A program made the translations under genes and the position numbers. A stretch of DNA of 64,000 bases, from assembly GCA_030248195.1 (NCBI GenBank), contig JASAND010012484.1:1-64000 (forward strand), given 5' to 3'. The notes beneath the pieces were generated by a model. That model had not been told where the DNA came from. It did no database searches and worked only from the letters and a program-made list of their open reading frames with translations. Source of the DNA: Trissonchulus latispiculum. Lineage: Eukaryota > Nematoda > Enoplea > Enoplida > Ironidae. Shown here piece by piece: positions 35,422 through 47,400 of the stretch. The first letter of the stretch is position 1; each line of letters starts with the position of its first letter.

Positions 35422-36536
35422 CGACTTTGTCAGATTGGCCTACTTTTTGGCGAAGTTATAGGGCATGGGTGTGATCAAAAAATACTTGGTCACTGGCTCT
35501 TAGCTGCCTTCCAACCATGTGCAGCCGTCGCGTTTATGTGCCCGACCCCCCCCCCCTTTTTCACAACTACCAGCATAATTAATTAAAAATCTCTGCTGGC
35601 TGCAAGACTCTAGCTTCAAGCTTGCCATTTGCCAATAATGTGATTTGGCACATGGCCCCTATCTGCAGAAAAATACTAGACGTCTCTAACTTATCTGCAT
35701 CTAAGGGAATTACTCTTCAAAGTTGAAGTTTCGTGAAATTTTGAAAATTTTTGGCTAACGAAAGGAATATTTTATTACTGGTGCGAGCTATAAGGCTGTA
35801 GAAGGAGGCCCTATAAGAGTACCCATTTGTGCCAAATGGGAAGAAATTCTGCTGCATGAAAAAATTTTTATGTCAACTTTAATCTTTAAAAATTGCCAAA
35901 ATCGCCTTTTTTGGGCAATGGTACTCAAGAAATCGTAAAATCAAATTTTTTAACTCAGCATGGTCGAAAACACACCCACAAAAGATTTCAGCTCGATTAG
36001 TGAAGGTTTGCGATTTGTATGGCTGCAGAAAGTCTCTACTCCGGAACCGGCACACTGAAAATGGCGGTTTCGGCGATGTTTGACAATTAAAGTTGACATA
36101 AAAATTTTTCATGAGGCAGAATTTCTTCCCATTTGGCACAAATGAGTATTCCTACGGGGGCTCATTTTATGCCAAATTACAGCCTTATAGTTCGTACCAG
36201 CAATAAAAGTTTCCTTTCGCTAGCCAAAATTTTTTAATTTTTGCCGAAACTTCGGCTTTGAAGAGTAATTCCCTTAAATACAGAGGTCTAGTGTTTTTCT
36301 GCAGATAGGAGCACACATGCCAAATCATATTGGCAAATGGCAACCTTTAAGCTAAGGTATTGCAGCCAGCAGAGATTTTTAATTAATTATGTTGGTAGTT
36401 GTGAAATAGGGGGTCGGGCACATAAACGCGACGGCAACACATGGCTAGAGGGCAGCTAGATCTCAGTTCCCGATGTTTCTTGGCCAGACCCATGCTCTAT
36501 ATTTTCGCTAAGAAGTAAACCAATCGGACAAAGTCA
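35422..36536. mobile_element. Fold-back element with about 450-base arms
   Basis: The arms 35422-35882 and 36087-36536 are reverse complements. Landmarks: GACTTTGTCAGATTGGCCTA versus its inverse near 36520, CATAAACGCGACGG, and TTGTGCCAAATGGGAAGAAA. The spacer is about 200 bases. The 86-codon frame at 35879-36139 spans the spacer and is not gene-like. Confidence 0.8.
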
Positions 36537-37036
36537 GGGAAAGTCGATTATAGTAGATCCCCTATAATTGAAGAAACTGTGAATTTAAGCTATTCCTGCC
36601 AACTTTCAGCCCGCTTAATGCGCCTTTTTGAAAACTAGGTGAAAATGCAGAAGTCGGAATAAAAATTAATGGAAGTCTTTGAGGAAACAGCTGCTAAGCA
36701 GATGAAACACGTTTTAACTGCAAGTTGTAAGTTTATTACAGAAATAGGATAAAATTTAATTCCTTTAACTCGTGTAACCTGGTCTATTCAGATTTGTTTC
36801 CTTCAAGTGTCGGCAGCACATCGCTACTGTCGATTGTAAGAAAACTGAAGATTTTGCGGCGGTCTTAATTATTATTGATTATTATTACTATTGTGACTAT
36901 TAACTAATTAACGGAATATTGAGTTAATATTGTATATTGAATTAATTAATATTGAATTAATTGAATAAGGCTTCATCTATGTAAGGATATAGCACCAGAA
37001 ATTAAAACGAATAGTCCAGCTGAGAAAGTTGGCTAT

Positions 37037-39468
37037 GGGCCTTTTCGCGAATGGGTTAAACGAGTTAAATTTAACTCGATCCTTTTCGCGAATGGGTTAA
37101 ACGAGTTAAAATCAACTCGCCGAGTCAGGCAGAGTTAAAATTTTAACTCTACGCTCATTCGCGAAAAGAGTTAAAAATTAACACTTTTAACTCTACTCTT
37201 TTCGTGAATGAGACGTGGAGTTAATAACCTGCAGAGTTAAATTTAACTCTACCCTTTTCATGAATGAATTAAATTTAACTCTTTTAACTCGCTCAAGACA
37301 TTTTACATTGAATTTTAACCCGCGTCTCAGCACGCGGGTTAAACGAGTTAAAATCTTCTATCCTTTACATTGTTCCCAATTGTGCGAGCGAAATAAAGCT
37401 TTAAAAACTACAAGATAATCCAGCCAATGAAAGTACAACACTTAATTTCATTGGATGATTCATAATGCTTCAAAATTACTTAAGCATTTGCCAACATTCT
37501 GCTGAATTATTTACGCTAAAGTAACGAAATAGGCTACTTAGTAAAATAAAATTAGTTCGAACAAAATGTTTTAAACATGCTGCATAAAATAAAATTAATT
37601 AAATTAAAATAATTAATTATAATTATAAATAAGCTCTAAATTATTTTTGTAAGTTTTATTTATGCATTTTATGAATGCAAATTAGAGGTATGTATGAGAG
37701 CTGGCAACATGAAAGGCCGAATGAACGGGACACTACAACTAACCGAAAGCTCAATTTTTTCTCAAAAGTGAATTAATTAAAGCGCTGGTTTTGCAATAAA
37801 AATTGCTGTAAACTTTAAAAAAATTTGAATACTGGTTATGCTCATCAAAATTACAGTACACGATCGATTGTTATCCCAACTGTGATTCTAAGGGCAACCA
37901 TTTCAATTCAAATTTGAGATCTCTACTGAATTTTAATAAACTAACATTCTTCTATTTAATTTTGCCGCAGCTATCTGTTTTAGTATTAAAGTTTAGTTGA
38001 AAATGACCAAAATTGTTCAGGTTTTTTGGAGGACCAAGAAAATCCGATTTTGCTGAAAAAATAGGTTCGTATCTCGATTACCCCCCCACCACTCAAAATC
38101 CTTAAAACTTGACCAAATGAGCTAACCTTTACTATGGTTATGTTTTCGACTACGATGAGTTCAAATATTGCAAAATTTTTCGATTTCGCGAGATTCGATT
38201 TTTTCAATTTCTAGGGGGGGGACCAAGGGAAACCGAAAAATCTTTTGTCTTCGATTTTGCTGAAAAAGTGTATACAGGGGTTTTCGGGATCGTAGAACAC
38301 GAATCTGAAGTCCGTTTTCCGATTCAGCTTTTCGTTAGGTCAGTACAAGTTTACATCTTAAGCTTAAACCGTTAGCTTATACTGAGCTAACGAAAGGTTG
38401 AATCGAAAAACGGATTTCAGACTCGTGTTCTAAGACCCCGAAAACCCCTATATACAACTTTTCAGCAAAATCGAAGACAAAAACTTTTTCGGTTTCCCTT
38501 GGCCCCCCCTTAGAAATCGAAAAAAATCGAATCTCGCGAAATCGCAAGATTTTGCAATATTTGAACTCAGTGTAGTCGAAAATATTCCCATAGTAAATTT
38601 TAGCTAATTTGTTCAAGTTTTAAGGATTTTGAGTGGTGGGGGGTAATTAAACGGTTCGGTTCGGCTCAACTATTCATTAGCACTTTGTTGTAGGCTAAAT
38701 TGCAATCTGGCAATGAAAACAACGAAAGCCTAGACCGAAACACTGTCTTCAGATTACTTTTTCTGAAAATATACAAGTTTTCCTGAAAATCGTAAAAATC
38801 TTTGGTTGGCTCCCCTTGAATTGCAGTTTCACCCATGTCGTTAAACCCTTAAAAGCTTTATTACTTTAAAACTTTGCTGCAGATTGATCAATAATTTGTT
38901 GGAATGGATCCATGCTAAATTTCAGCAAAATCGGAAAAAAGCAAAAAGCAAAAACTGCAAAACAGGGATTCGCCCGGATCGCCCTAGTACATGATGACGC
39001 TGCATTGAAGATGTAATAAATGTCTATTAGTGATATGAGAAAATGTCTTCTTTTGTTGTCTTATTTTATTTAAAATTTTCCAAAAACAAAGACGTTTTTA
39101 AAATTCTCACATGGTGAAAAGTTAGACATTGCGTAAGCGAAAATTATATTATTATTATAAATCTTCTCACGTATGCAGAAAGTTAAACTCTACCAATTTT
39201 AACTCTTTTAACTCTTTTCGCGAATGCACAGAGTTAATTTTAACTCTGCCAGTTTTAACTCTTTTAACTCTTTTCGCGAATGCACAGGGTTAATTTTAAC
39301 TCTGCCAGTTTTAACTCTTTTAACTCTTTGATTTTTAACCCTGCAGAGTTAAAAGAGTTAAAAATAGGCAGAGTTAAATTTAACCCTGCGCATTCATGAA
39401 AAGGGTTAAAAGAGTTAATTTTAACTCTACTCTACTCTACTCTGCTCTACGCATTCGCGAAAAGGCCC
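37037..39468. mobile_element. PIF/Harbinger-like non-autonomous element
   Basis: The terminal inverted repeat is GGGCCTTTTCGCGAATG at both ends, bordered by TAT and TAA, close to the 3-base TWA duplications of Harbinger elements. The subterminal zones (37060-37340 and 39180-39450) consist of GAGTTAAA, TTTAACTC and TTCGCGAATG words in both orientations. The interior lacks a transposase and holds the palindrome at 38081-38643. Confidence 0.7.
38081..38643. repeat. Large palindrome with 257-base arms
   Basis: The arms 38081-38338 and 38387-38643 are inverse copies (CCCCCCACCACTCAAAATCC at one edge, its complement at the other). The spacer is only about 50 bases and itself partly palindromic around AAGCTTAA. 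Confidence 0.85.
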
Positions 39469-39471
39469 TAA

Positions 39472-41091
39472 GTGAAGTATTTTGCAGCTTACGTTAATCA
39501 TAGTGCGTGACAATGGAAAAGTGCTCAACTCGATATCATAGTAAGTGTCTCTGAAAATACAAATATTTACTGGAATAGCTTTTATAAGGAACATAGGCGA
39601 ATAAGCAAAAATGACTAAATAAACTGCAGCTATAGTAAGTAGGTTTGCACTGGGTGGCAGGGGTATGGAGGGTCCAAGCTCCCCACCGGAACCGAACACG
39701 GTACAAGCCTATCCGTCGTCGGGGATAAGGGCTAGCGAAAAAAATTAGTTTTTAAACTATAATTTTAAAAAATTACAGGCATCGCCAGATTTTTATGCCA
39801 AAAATGTTTAATTTTCGCTAATTTCTTCTTTAATTTTTTGAAAGTCTCTGCACAGGTTTGAAAGTTTTTTCTAAAAATTTAGGATTTTGGTGCAAATTGT
39901 AACAAAGAATCGCAGTTTTTAATAAAATTTTTCCGAAAGTTTACAACATTATTTTTGAGGTGCAAGCGCCCCAGGAACAGATACTATGTTATTGCATGAT
40001 AGTAAGCATAAAGCTTTAAATTAACGTCAAACGAACATTCAAACCATCCAGTAATTTTTAAATTACCTGCACTTCGGAGGGCATACACACTGACTTGTCC
40101 AATTGTTAAAATTGTCGTAATAGGGACCAGCTTCAATTAATTGGCAATTAACTAAACGAAAGAGGTTTACACTTTTGTCGCTCATTCTGCAAATGATAGT
40201 TAGCCTTTTAAAATTAGTTGCATCTGATATCAAGATTGTTCAATTGTTTTTTCATTGTTGGATATAAAAAATTTTCCATACTATTAAGAGTATTACAGCT
40301 GTACTGACACATCCTCTCGCTAGCGGCTCACGCCCCCCGAAAATTGGACCCCAGTGATCTACCATACCTTCTGCAATTGTACAAAATCGAAACTAGGGCA
40401 CTCGCACTATGGTCGGTGCTAAAGCTCGAAAGCACAAGCATTACGTGGGCAAGTTTCGTGTCTTTTTTGAGCTTTGGAATACAGGTATAGCGACCAGTTT
40501 TTAAGTGAAGGGTCCAATTTGCGGAGGAGTCAGCCGCTAGCGTACAGAGAATGTATCATGCTTAAAATACATTAGAGCATTCCAGCCGTCTTTAACTGCA
40601 TCAACATTTGACTTATAACAGATACCATGCTTCACTATTTTGGGGACCTTCAATTTTGCAAGATAGCAACAGTTGAAGGCGCAGATTGCAACTTTAAGTC
40701 ACGCATTTGACCTTTGTGTGTAACTTTATATGTTATTATTTATATCTGTCTGTCATCTAAGGCAGACAGCAAGAAACAGCAAAGAAAGAAAGAATAATTA
40801 TACTCCAATATATATGCAAATGACCGTAGCATTTATTTTTCACTTTAGGTGGTTATCTTACTGTATTTTTGACTACTGAAACATGGAGGCCATTGTGGTA
40901 TCACAACACTTAGTGACGTGTCTTGGCACTGACATGTTTTGGTGAGGTGCTCCTGGTAGCAAAGTGTGAGGCAAACCTAGAATATCACAACTGTCATAAA
41001 GCAGGACTCATCGTAAAATACTAGATATTTACAAGGAGAATGGCATTTCTTACTCAGAGTCAAACATTACAGCTATTAATATTATAAACAG
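39472..41091. other. Non-coding stretch
   Basis: I see no convincing exon. The 90-codon minus frame at 39427-39699 runs into the Harbinger-like terminus and is not conserved-looking. Two GC-richer spots near 40320-40345 and 40510-40545 are partly inverse to each other (AGCGGCTCACGC, CAGCCGCTAGCG). Confidence 0.35.
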
Positions 41092-41326
41092 CATACGGCG
41101 TTTTACCATGTTTCTAACTGCGTCATTTATGTTTTTAGCAAGCACGTGTGCCGTGTGCGTTCATCCAATTAAAATTAACTTTGCCAAGTCTTATGCAACA
41201 CACAATTGCCGTCAGAATTTATGTACTAAACGAAAACTTTTATTCAGGGAAAGAGTGATTGCAAGCAACATGTGGCTCTTGGTGGATATTGGTTTGTGGT
41301 GGTTGTTGAACGAAATCTTCCCTTGA
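41092..41326 (+). CDS. TM2-like exon on the plus strand (possible remnant)
   Basis: After acceptor AAACAG the frame reads IRRFTMFLTASFMFLASTCA, then a basic and Cys-containing tail, ending at a stop. The opening MFLTASF is shared with the minus-strand frame at 42541, and the bases agree over the first 17 positions. The hydrophobic run resembles a channel TM2 but lacks a convincing G-x-S. No upstream plus-strand channel exons were recognised. Confidence 0.35.
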
Positions 41327-42169
41327 CTTCCAAACTTGCAGAGGCTACGTTCACAGACACCATTTAAAATTTACAGTTTCAAGCTAAGTTCTTGTACTTA
41401 AACAGTCTACTATATTTTGAGGAATCCTACCTACTTTAATACTATAGGCATCGGATCCGTTCCTAAAATCATTGATGAAACAATTGCCATGGGGGTGCCC
41501 TAATCGTTCCTCATTTATCTGAAACAATCAGCCATAAAAAAGATCGCCTTTACAGCTTTCGTTACCAAATTAATGGAAGTGCTTTTAGCAAGAACCTATA
41601 AGGAATTGCATCAAAACTAGGAGCGTGTGGGCGTTTTTAAGCGCATCTTGAAAAAATTTATTAGTTTGCTTTCTTTTTAAATTTTAAATTTTATTTTCTG
41701 AAAATATGCATGATTTTGAAAGGATTTGCTGAAGTCAAGCTTTAGATGTTTCATAAAAAGTAAAGCCTAGTTTTTTAGTGCAAAGATTTTTACTGCCCTT
41801 TACAGACATTTCATTACCTATTTTTTCTTCAAAATGTGTTTCTTGCTGTATACTTGTCTGCAGTGTAGTTAGCGCCTTGACTATTGAGGGTGGGGATTTT
41901 GAGGAAGTACAGTAGAATGCGCTTCCAGAGTTTAAAATGACGATGGTGCGTTGTGGTTTCGGTGTGCTTTGAGAAAGATCATTGTTGAAAACTTTAGTTT
42001 CTGTTTTGTGCTCTTGAGAACAAGCCAATCTTTACTAAAAATAGGCAAATACTAACATTTCTATTAAATCCACATAATTTAACCCTATGTAGAGATTAAA
42101 CTTAATAATCAGAAACGACTATAAACATTATTGCTAAATAGCTTGAACGTTTCAAGAATATTTGCAGAT

Positions 42170-42541
42170 TTAAATATTAAAACAATTTGTTGCACGCGAC
42201 TTGTTTTTCTGCGATTGTGCTTTATCATCTCCTGAGCACAAAGCACAAAGCAAAGTGCTGTCTCCAGAGCGCAAAACTTCAAAATACAATGCAATTGTAA
42301 AAGGTTTAAGAATATGTAGAAATGGTTTTCTTACTCCTGAATCAATAGCTTTATGCTGCATTAACAAGGAACACAAATATTTTACGAGATTTTTCGACAT
42401 CACCGATTTCTTATTTACGTTACATTCCAGACAATTGCGTTTGTTTTGCCAGACACCCTTTTCTGTCATTCTCAGTACTCCTCCAAAGATGATTCCGACA
42501 TGTGTGACACTTAGTAAAATGAAGGATGCAGTTAGAAACAT
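42170..42541 (-). CDS. TM2-like exon on the minus strand with C-terminal tail
   Basis: The frame starts MFLTASFILLSVTHVGIIFG, hydrophobic, followed by a basic tail (MTEKGVWQNKRN) and about 85 further residues. It lies downstream of paralog B exon 12 in the right orientation, so it could be an alternative end of B. The expected acceptor is missing: a repeat whose end resembles the element at 63372 begins just past the ATG side. The mirror-image copy lies at 41092-41326. Confidence 0.35.
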   Translation of the reverse strand: MFLTASFILLSVTHVGIIFGGVLRMTEKGVWQNKRNCLECNVNKKSVMSKNLVKYLCSLLMQHKAIDSGVRKPFLHILKPFTIALYFEVLRSGDSTLLCALCSGDDKAQSQKNKSRATNCFNI

Positions 42542-43155
42542 GCATTAACACGGCACCAGATTTTGGGGATCTTCCCCGAGTTTAACTATACCCCCGAAAA
42601 ATTTCAAAGTTTTAAGGGGAATACGCAGAAAATTGCATTTTTTCGAAGAGTGTTTTTAAAATTTAAACAATTATTGACGATGTCTAGGTAATGTTTTGAA
42701 AAAACTCTAGAGATGTTAAAGTTTTGTAAAAACTCGTTGAAAGGCGTACCTTCCCCTGTGGGGCCGATGCTATCAATGCCTACACGCGTATTAAGTAGCA
42801 AACCAGTGTTAACTTGGCTATCTTTAACGAACAAAGATAACCCTGATATGTGACTTAACCCAGGTTTGGGCGTTGATTAGATCGACCCAGAACGAGAGAG
42901 TATGAACTTTGGCTAAGATGATCAGCCAGTTTTAGTAGGTCTGGGGTCTCCGCTCCACCTATTCTCCTATGGTCAGGAAAATTATCAAAGTCATCAATGC
43001 TCTGTGAGAGGAAATGGGCTATAACTTTGCATAAATTAAATATGGACTAGGTGATGTGCCAATCTTGTAGGGCGGTTGATTTTCTACGAATTGAAAAGCC
43101 CGCTTCAACTCAAAATTAGTGAATTAGGCATTAACGTGTTATCCTGTATGGAATT
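42542..43155. mobile_element. Possible small DNA element related to 63372-63745
   Basis: The left end GCATTAACACGGCACCAGATTTTGGGG resembles CATTAACACGGGGTCCGATTCTGGGG at 63376 (quoted in parts), including a later AAATTTTAAGGGG-type stretch. A right end like GTTATCCTGTATGG at 43138-43151 matches CGTTATCCTATGG at 63735. No clean target duplication was found. Confidence 0.4.
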
Positions 43156-44157
43156 AAACCTTCAGCGTAAAAATTGCATGGATTTCAGATGTTGGCACAA
43201 TTTATTTTGCCAAGTTTTCAACATAAACAATCTAAATCACGGCTTATTAGTAACAGTTACTCATAGTTTACAAGCAGAAATTTCATTTTTCCTCAAAATT
43301 TTTTCGAAAATTTTATGGTTTCCCTTTATAAGTCTGTCAAAACTGAGGGTATCGAAATAAACTTAGGTGTACTATTTGATAGACATAAAGCATGTATGTA
43401 AAATTTATCCTTCGCTCTGTGTTTAAGGTACAAACCTGACAGCATGGACAGAGCACATATATTTTTAACTTTCCCTAAACTAGTGCTTATTTTTGATCTC
43501 TGCTTGTTATTTATATTTTTAAAATATTTCTACGAAACTGATTTCCCACATGTTTATCCTGACAATAAAGAACCTTGGATGTTCCCCCATTATTTCCTCC
43601 CCAGTTCCAACTATCTGGAAAATGACCAATCGAGCCGAAACATATGAATATGTATTTGAGCTCACTTTCAATTTTACCTCAATTTTCTCGATTCCATATC
43701 CTATATAATGTACTGGCTTAACCGTTATAAATTTGTGCAAAACTAGAAACGATCATACTCTGTTCCTACGCAAAACAACAATCCGTTGTCTTGACTATCT
43801 CGATAAAGCATATTGGCAAAACCTGAAAATTACGGATTTAAAATTTGACTTGTGGTTCGTTTCTGATTGGTGTGGTGGAGTGTGGTAAGTTTCCTGTACA
43901 GTTATTAGCATTCTTACAATTTCAAATTTTTCTGCATTCGCTATGAGTTAGCTGCCTCGCACATACTAAATACGTGCAAATCAGAAAGAGATGACAAAAG
44001 ACGACTACCACAAGCTTCCAGAATAACAGTCCACAATTTCAAAGGATCAAATTCAATTCAAATAAAAGGTTAAATAGATCAGATCCTGTGTGAAATCCTG
44101 CTAGATTCTAGTGTGATTTCTTGATAAATGAAAACAAATGCTATTTTCCTAGCATCA

Positions 44158-44411
44158 TCAAAATAGGCTAAGTAAATAATTTGTTGTCTCTGAATTAGCC
44201 TGTAAGCAGAACTTTAGAACTATTTCGCAAATAGGATTTGAAAGCACTACTATTGAAATTCCAAATAGCAGCTTCATGTTTTTTGATATAACATATCCTC
44301 CGTCAACAGGCGATGGTATTTCGTCATTCCGATGGATAAGCAGTTTTGGACCATCATTTGGTGATACAACTATAGTATTGAATGTTGTAGTGTTCAGAGT
44401 AAGATGCAATC
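44158..44411 (-). CDS. Paralog B exon 12: palm strand with GLxLxLN and IH-N-DE-P loop (left border uncertain)
   Basis: From acceptor TTTCAG the frame reads GLHLTLNTTTF, then GPKLLIHRNDEIPSPVDG and GYVISKN. This follows the DEG/ENaC pattern GLxLxLN, then V-x-I-H-(D/N)-x-(D/N)-E-x-P, then a G-x-V strand. The exon probably ends near ISI|GTAGTG (about 44235) rather than at the ORF stop at 44158. The following Cys-rich exon was not found. Confidence 0.7.
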
Positions 44412-47400
44412 CTGAAAGTCCACCTTAGCGAATTAGCGCATAATTGAATAAGCTTCTTTAATAAATAATTCTTCATAAACTAGCTTTCTCATAAATTGTT
44501 AATTCTTCTTATCTACCTTAAATTAACTGGGTACAGCGCAACATTGTTGGCGTTGAAATAAAACGTTTAGTCAGAAACGTTCACAACGAGCTGAAATCCA
44601 GTCAAAACTTAATAAAGACATTAAATGGCAAATCCATGAGGTCATCGCACTATGACAGACAGATTCATAGACAGAAACGGGAAGGACGTTCAGTAAGTTT
44701 CTTGTAAAGCGAAGCGTGTGCTACAAAAAGTATATAATAGATAAAAATATGGTAGCTGGTAGGTTATTGGCTTTTGGTTGCAGGCATATTCTGTGTACTG
44801 TAACTGCTAATTTCTCCAAAAACGACAAACGAAATCTGCCGGTATCTTTGCCACATTATAGAATCAGACACAACTTAGATTAATAAAGTAGCTCCGTTTT
44901 AGGCTAAAGTACGCGAGAAAGCACTACAGAAATGTGTTTCGAGCACTTGCTGGAAGGTACTAAGTATACTGTTGTGGAAGGGAGCATGCACATAGTTTTC
45001 CCGTGGATTAAGACAGACAACTTGCCAGCTGTCACATTTTTGTATATTATGTCTTCGTTGTAATTCACAGCTGCAACCTGTTGATTAGCAAGCAATTTAA
45101 TTATTCAAGTGACCAACCAATAACAACACAACACCATAATCGGCCACATCCGCTGAGATGTTGGCATTTGTGTTTCTTCAACATTTGTTTCATTCGAACA
45201 GCAGAAACACAAAGTGTCGTTTCGCATATTGTGTATAGCTTCCAAATACTTGCAGGGTAACTGGGTTTATATAGAATAAATGTTTTTGACTGGCTAGGAT
45301 GATATAAATACGATTTATATAAATAAAGTGCACAGCTCTACTGACCGAACTGTTCTCCAGCATTTGCATAAAATGTCTTCACTGGTCTGAATGTTAGGCA
45401 GGCACCTTGGTTGCCGATCTCAAATGATTTAATTCTTTCCCTAAAGCAACTGCAAGTTTGCCATTTATAATGATTTTCTAATGTGCAGAAATATACAACA
45501 GGTTTTCAATCAGCAATCAATTTAGCTTATTGTATAGTAAATATTAGACTGCAGCAAACATTCTCGTGATGATTGTCTTGTTTAATATTTGACAAAGATA
45601 GGAGTCAATCACGTTAAACTCTAGTATGACACATGGATACAGTACAGCCTTATCGGTACACTCCTTTACTATTTTTCCTTTTTTGGAAAGCTTTGAAATG
45701 TAAACAACACCTACCTAGTGCATTTGCGTCCACTGAAGAAGCATTGCAAAAATATCCCGCCAATGCCGGGATTGTCGTAAAATGATTCTTCCGCACTTTG
45801 TAAGTAGGTAACCTGAAGAACTTCCATACACATACTTATTAGGGAGCGGTGCTTATCTCCTTCCTCCGTTTCCAGAAACAAATGATGAATCGTATTCTTT
45901 ACCTAACAACAATATTTTACACTGACAAAATTGCTTGATTGTCTAGAGTTTTTGAATCCGGGTTCCCACCACAGGTTTTGTTTCAGTGTGAACACTGAAA
46001 AACTAATAAGTGCTAACACAAATGAAATTACATGAATAGATTAACACGAAGGTATGGGTGGTCCAAGTCCACAGCCCGCTGACTTTGGATGTTATAAATT
46101 CTTGTAGTTCCTGATTCATGATTCATGCAATTTGTAGCCAGAGCAGCCTTAGAACACTGAAAGTTGGTTTAGCTAATAAAGTAGGAATTTTTTCTTATTT
46201 CATGAAATACTTAAGTCGCCAGTATAAGTGGTAACCTTCGCCCTAATGAACGTTCGCTGACCAGTGTGTGAGAAAGCACTACTAGTTTCCTGTTGATCTA
46301 ATTGAAAACTACTTACTGTAAGAAACAATTTACTGCTGCAAACAGGAGGTCCAGGTTTGAATAATTGAAATAGAAATAAAAATCCTGCATCAGCACCACT
46401 CTCTCTCCTGAGTTTTAGCGGTTTTCGCAGTTTTACAAAAGTCGCGGTTTTGTAACAACAACATTTCAATGCTTCAGCATAAAATCGTGTCGAAAGTTTT
46501 TTAAATTGCAGTCGTCAACCTGATTTATGTGACAATGTTCTTATCACATGGGTGCAGTTTAGGAAGCCGTTGTAGGAGATGTCGCCGGCTGGGTGAAATC
46601 TCCTTCGTTGTTCACGTGCGTTAAGCTGTGGATGTCCATGTACTGGTGTGGGGGTCTCTGGGTTCACCTTGTTGCTGTTGTTGTTGTTGCTGTTGTTGTT
46701 GTTATTGCCAGGCTGCTCAGCAAAGAGGCTATATGAGGGCGCTAACCTTTGTCTCTCGCCATCAGTCATAGCTAGTGTGAGTCTCGCTTTGGGTTCACGT
46801 TCCGAGTTTCAACCATTACACTGTTGTAGCAGGACCAACTAAATTCTTGCAGTTGACACAATCCTTTTTGAGACCTAATCAGCTGTAGACATCGGACTTG
46901 ACTGCAGGTTTGTGCAAATATGTCTTTCCTTTTGGAATGTTATGCACTTACTATGGAATTTATCATTTCCTCCCAGTCCTGATCATTGAATGGAAAAGAA
47001 TCCACGTTATTGTGCAAATTTTCCATGTCTCCAAAAAGCGTAGGCATTTCTATAAAATTTATGTCAATTAATTGCTCAAGTCCATGGCCGCCAACTCCCC
47101 AATGTACAGATGTTTCATCTAAACATATAGCTAGAAGTCAAGAGTACATAATATAAGAGTTTCCACTAGGCCCGCTCTATGTTATCAGAGCAACAGCTAT
47201 ACTGTGTTCGTTAACGGCTGACCCCCGTAAAGTATACCCTAGTGAACCCCCCATTGAGCATCATAGTCGCTCTAAACTCCAAAGCAATATCTATGAAATT
47301 ATACATTTACGGCATCCTGTCTTTTGCTGTCAACGGCTTAAGAAATCTAAAGATATTTTCTTGTACGATGGATTTACAAATAGTTAGCAAGACTAAAATT

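Noticed and set aside
41735..42028. 97-codon minus-strand frame with a Ser/Thr/Lys-rich sequence
   Set aside because: It is antisense to the distal part of the plus-strand TM2-like copy, so a shadow is more likely than a cytoplasmic tail.
43444..43647. 67-codon plus-strand frame with a strong hydrophobic segment
   Set aside because: It could be a signal anchor, but nothing around it supports a gene, and it lies in the presumed 3' region of paralog B on the other strand.
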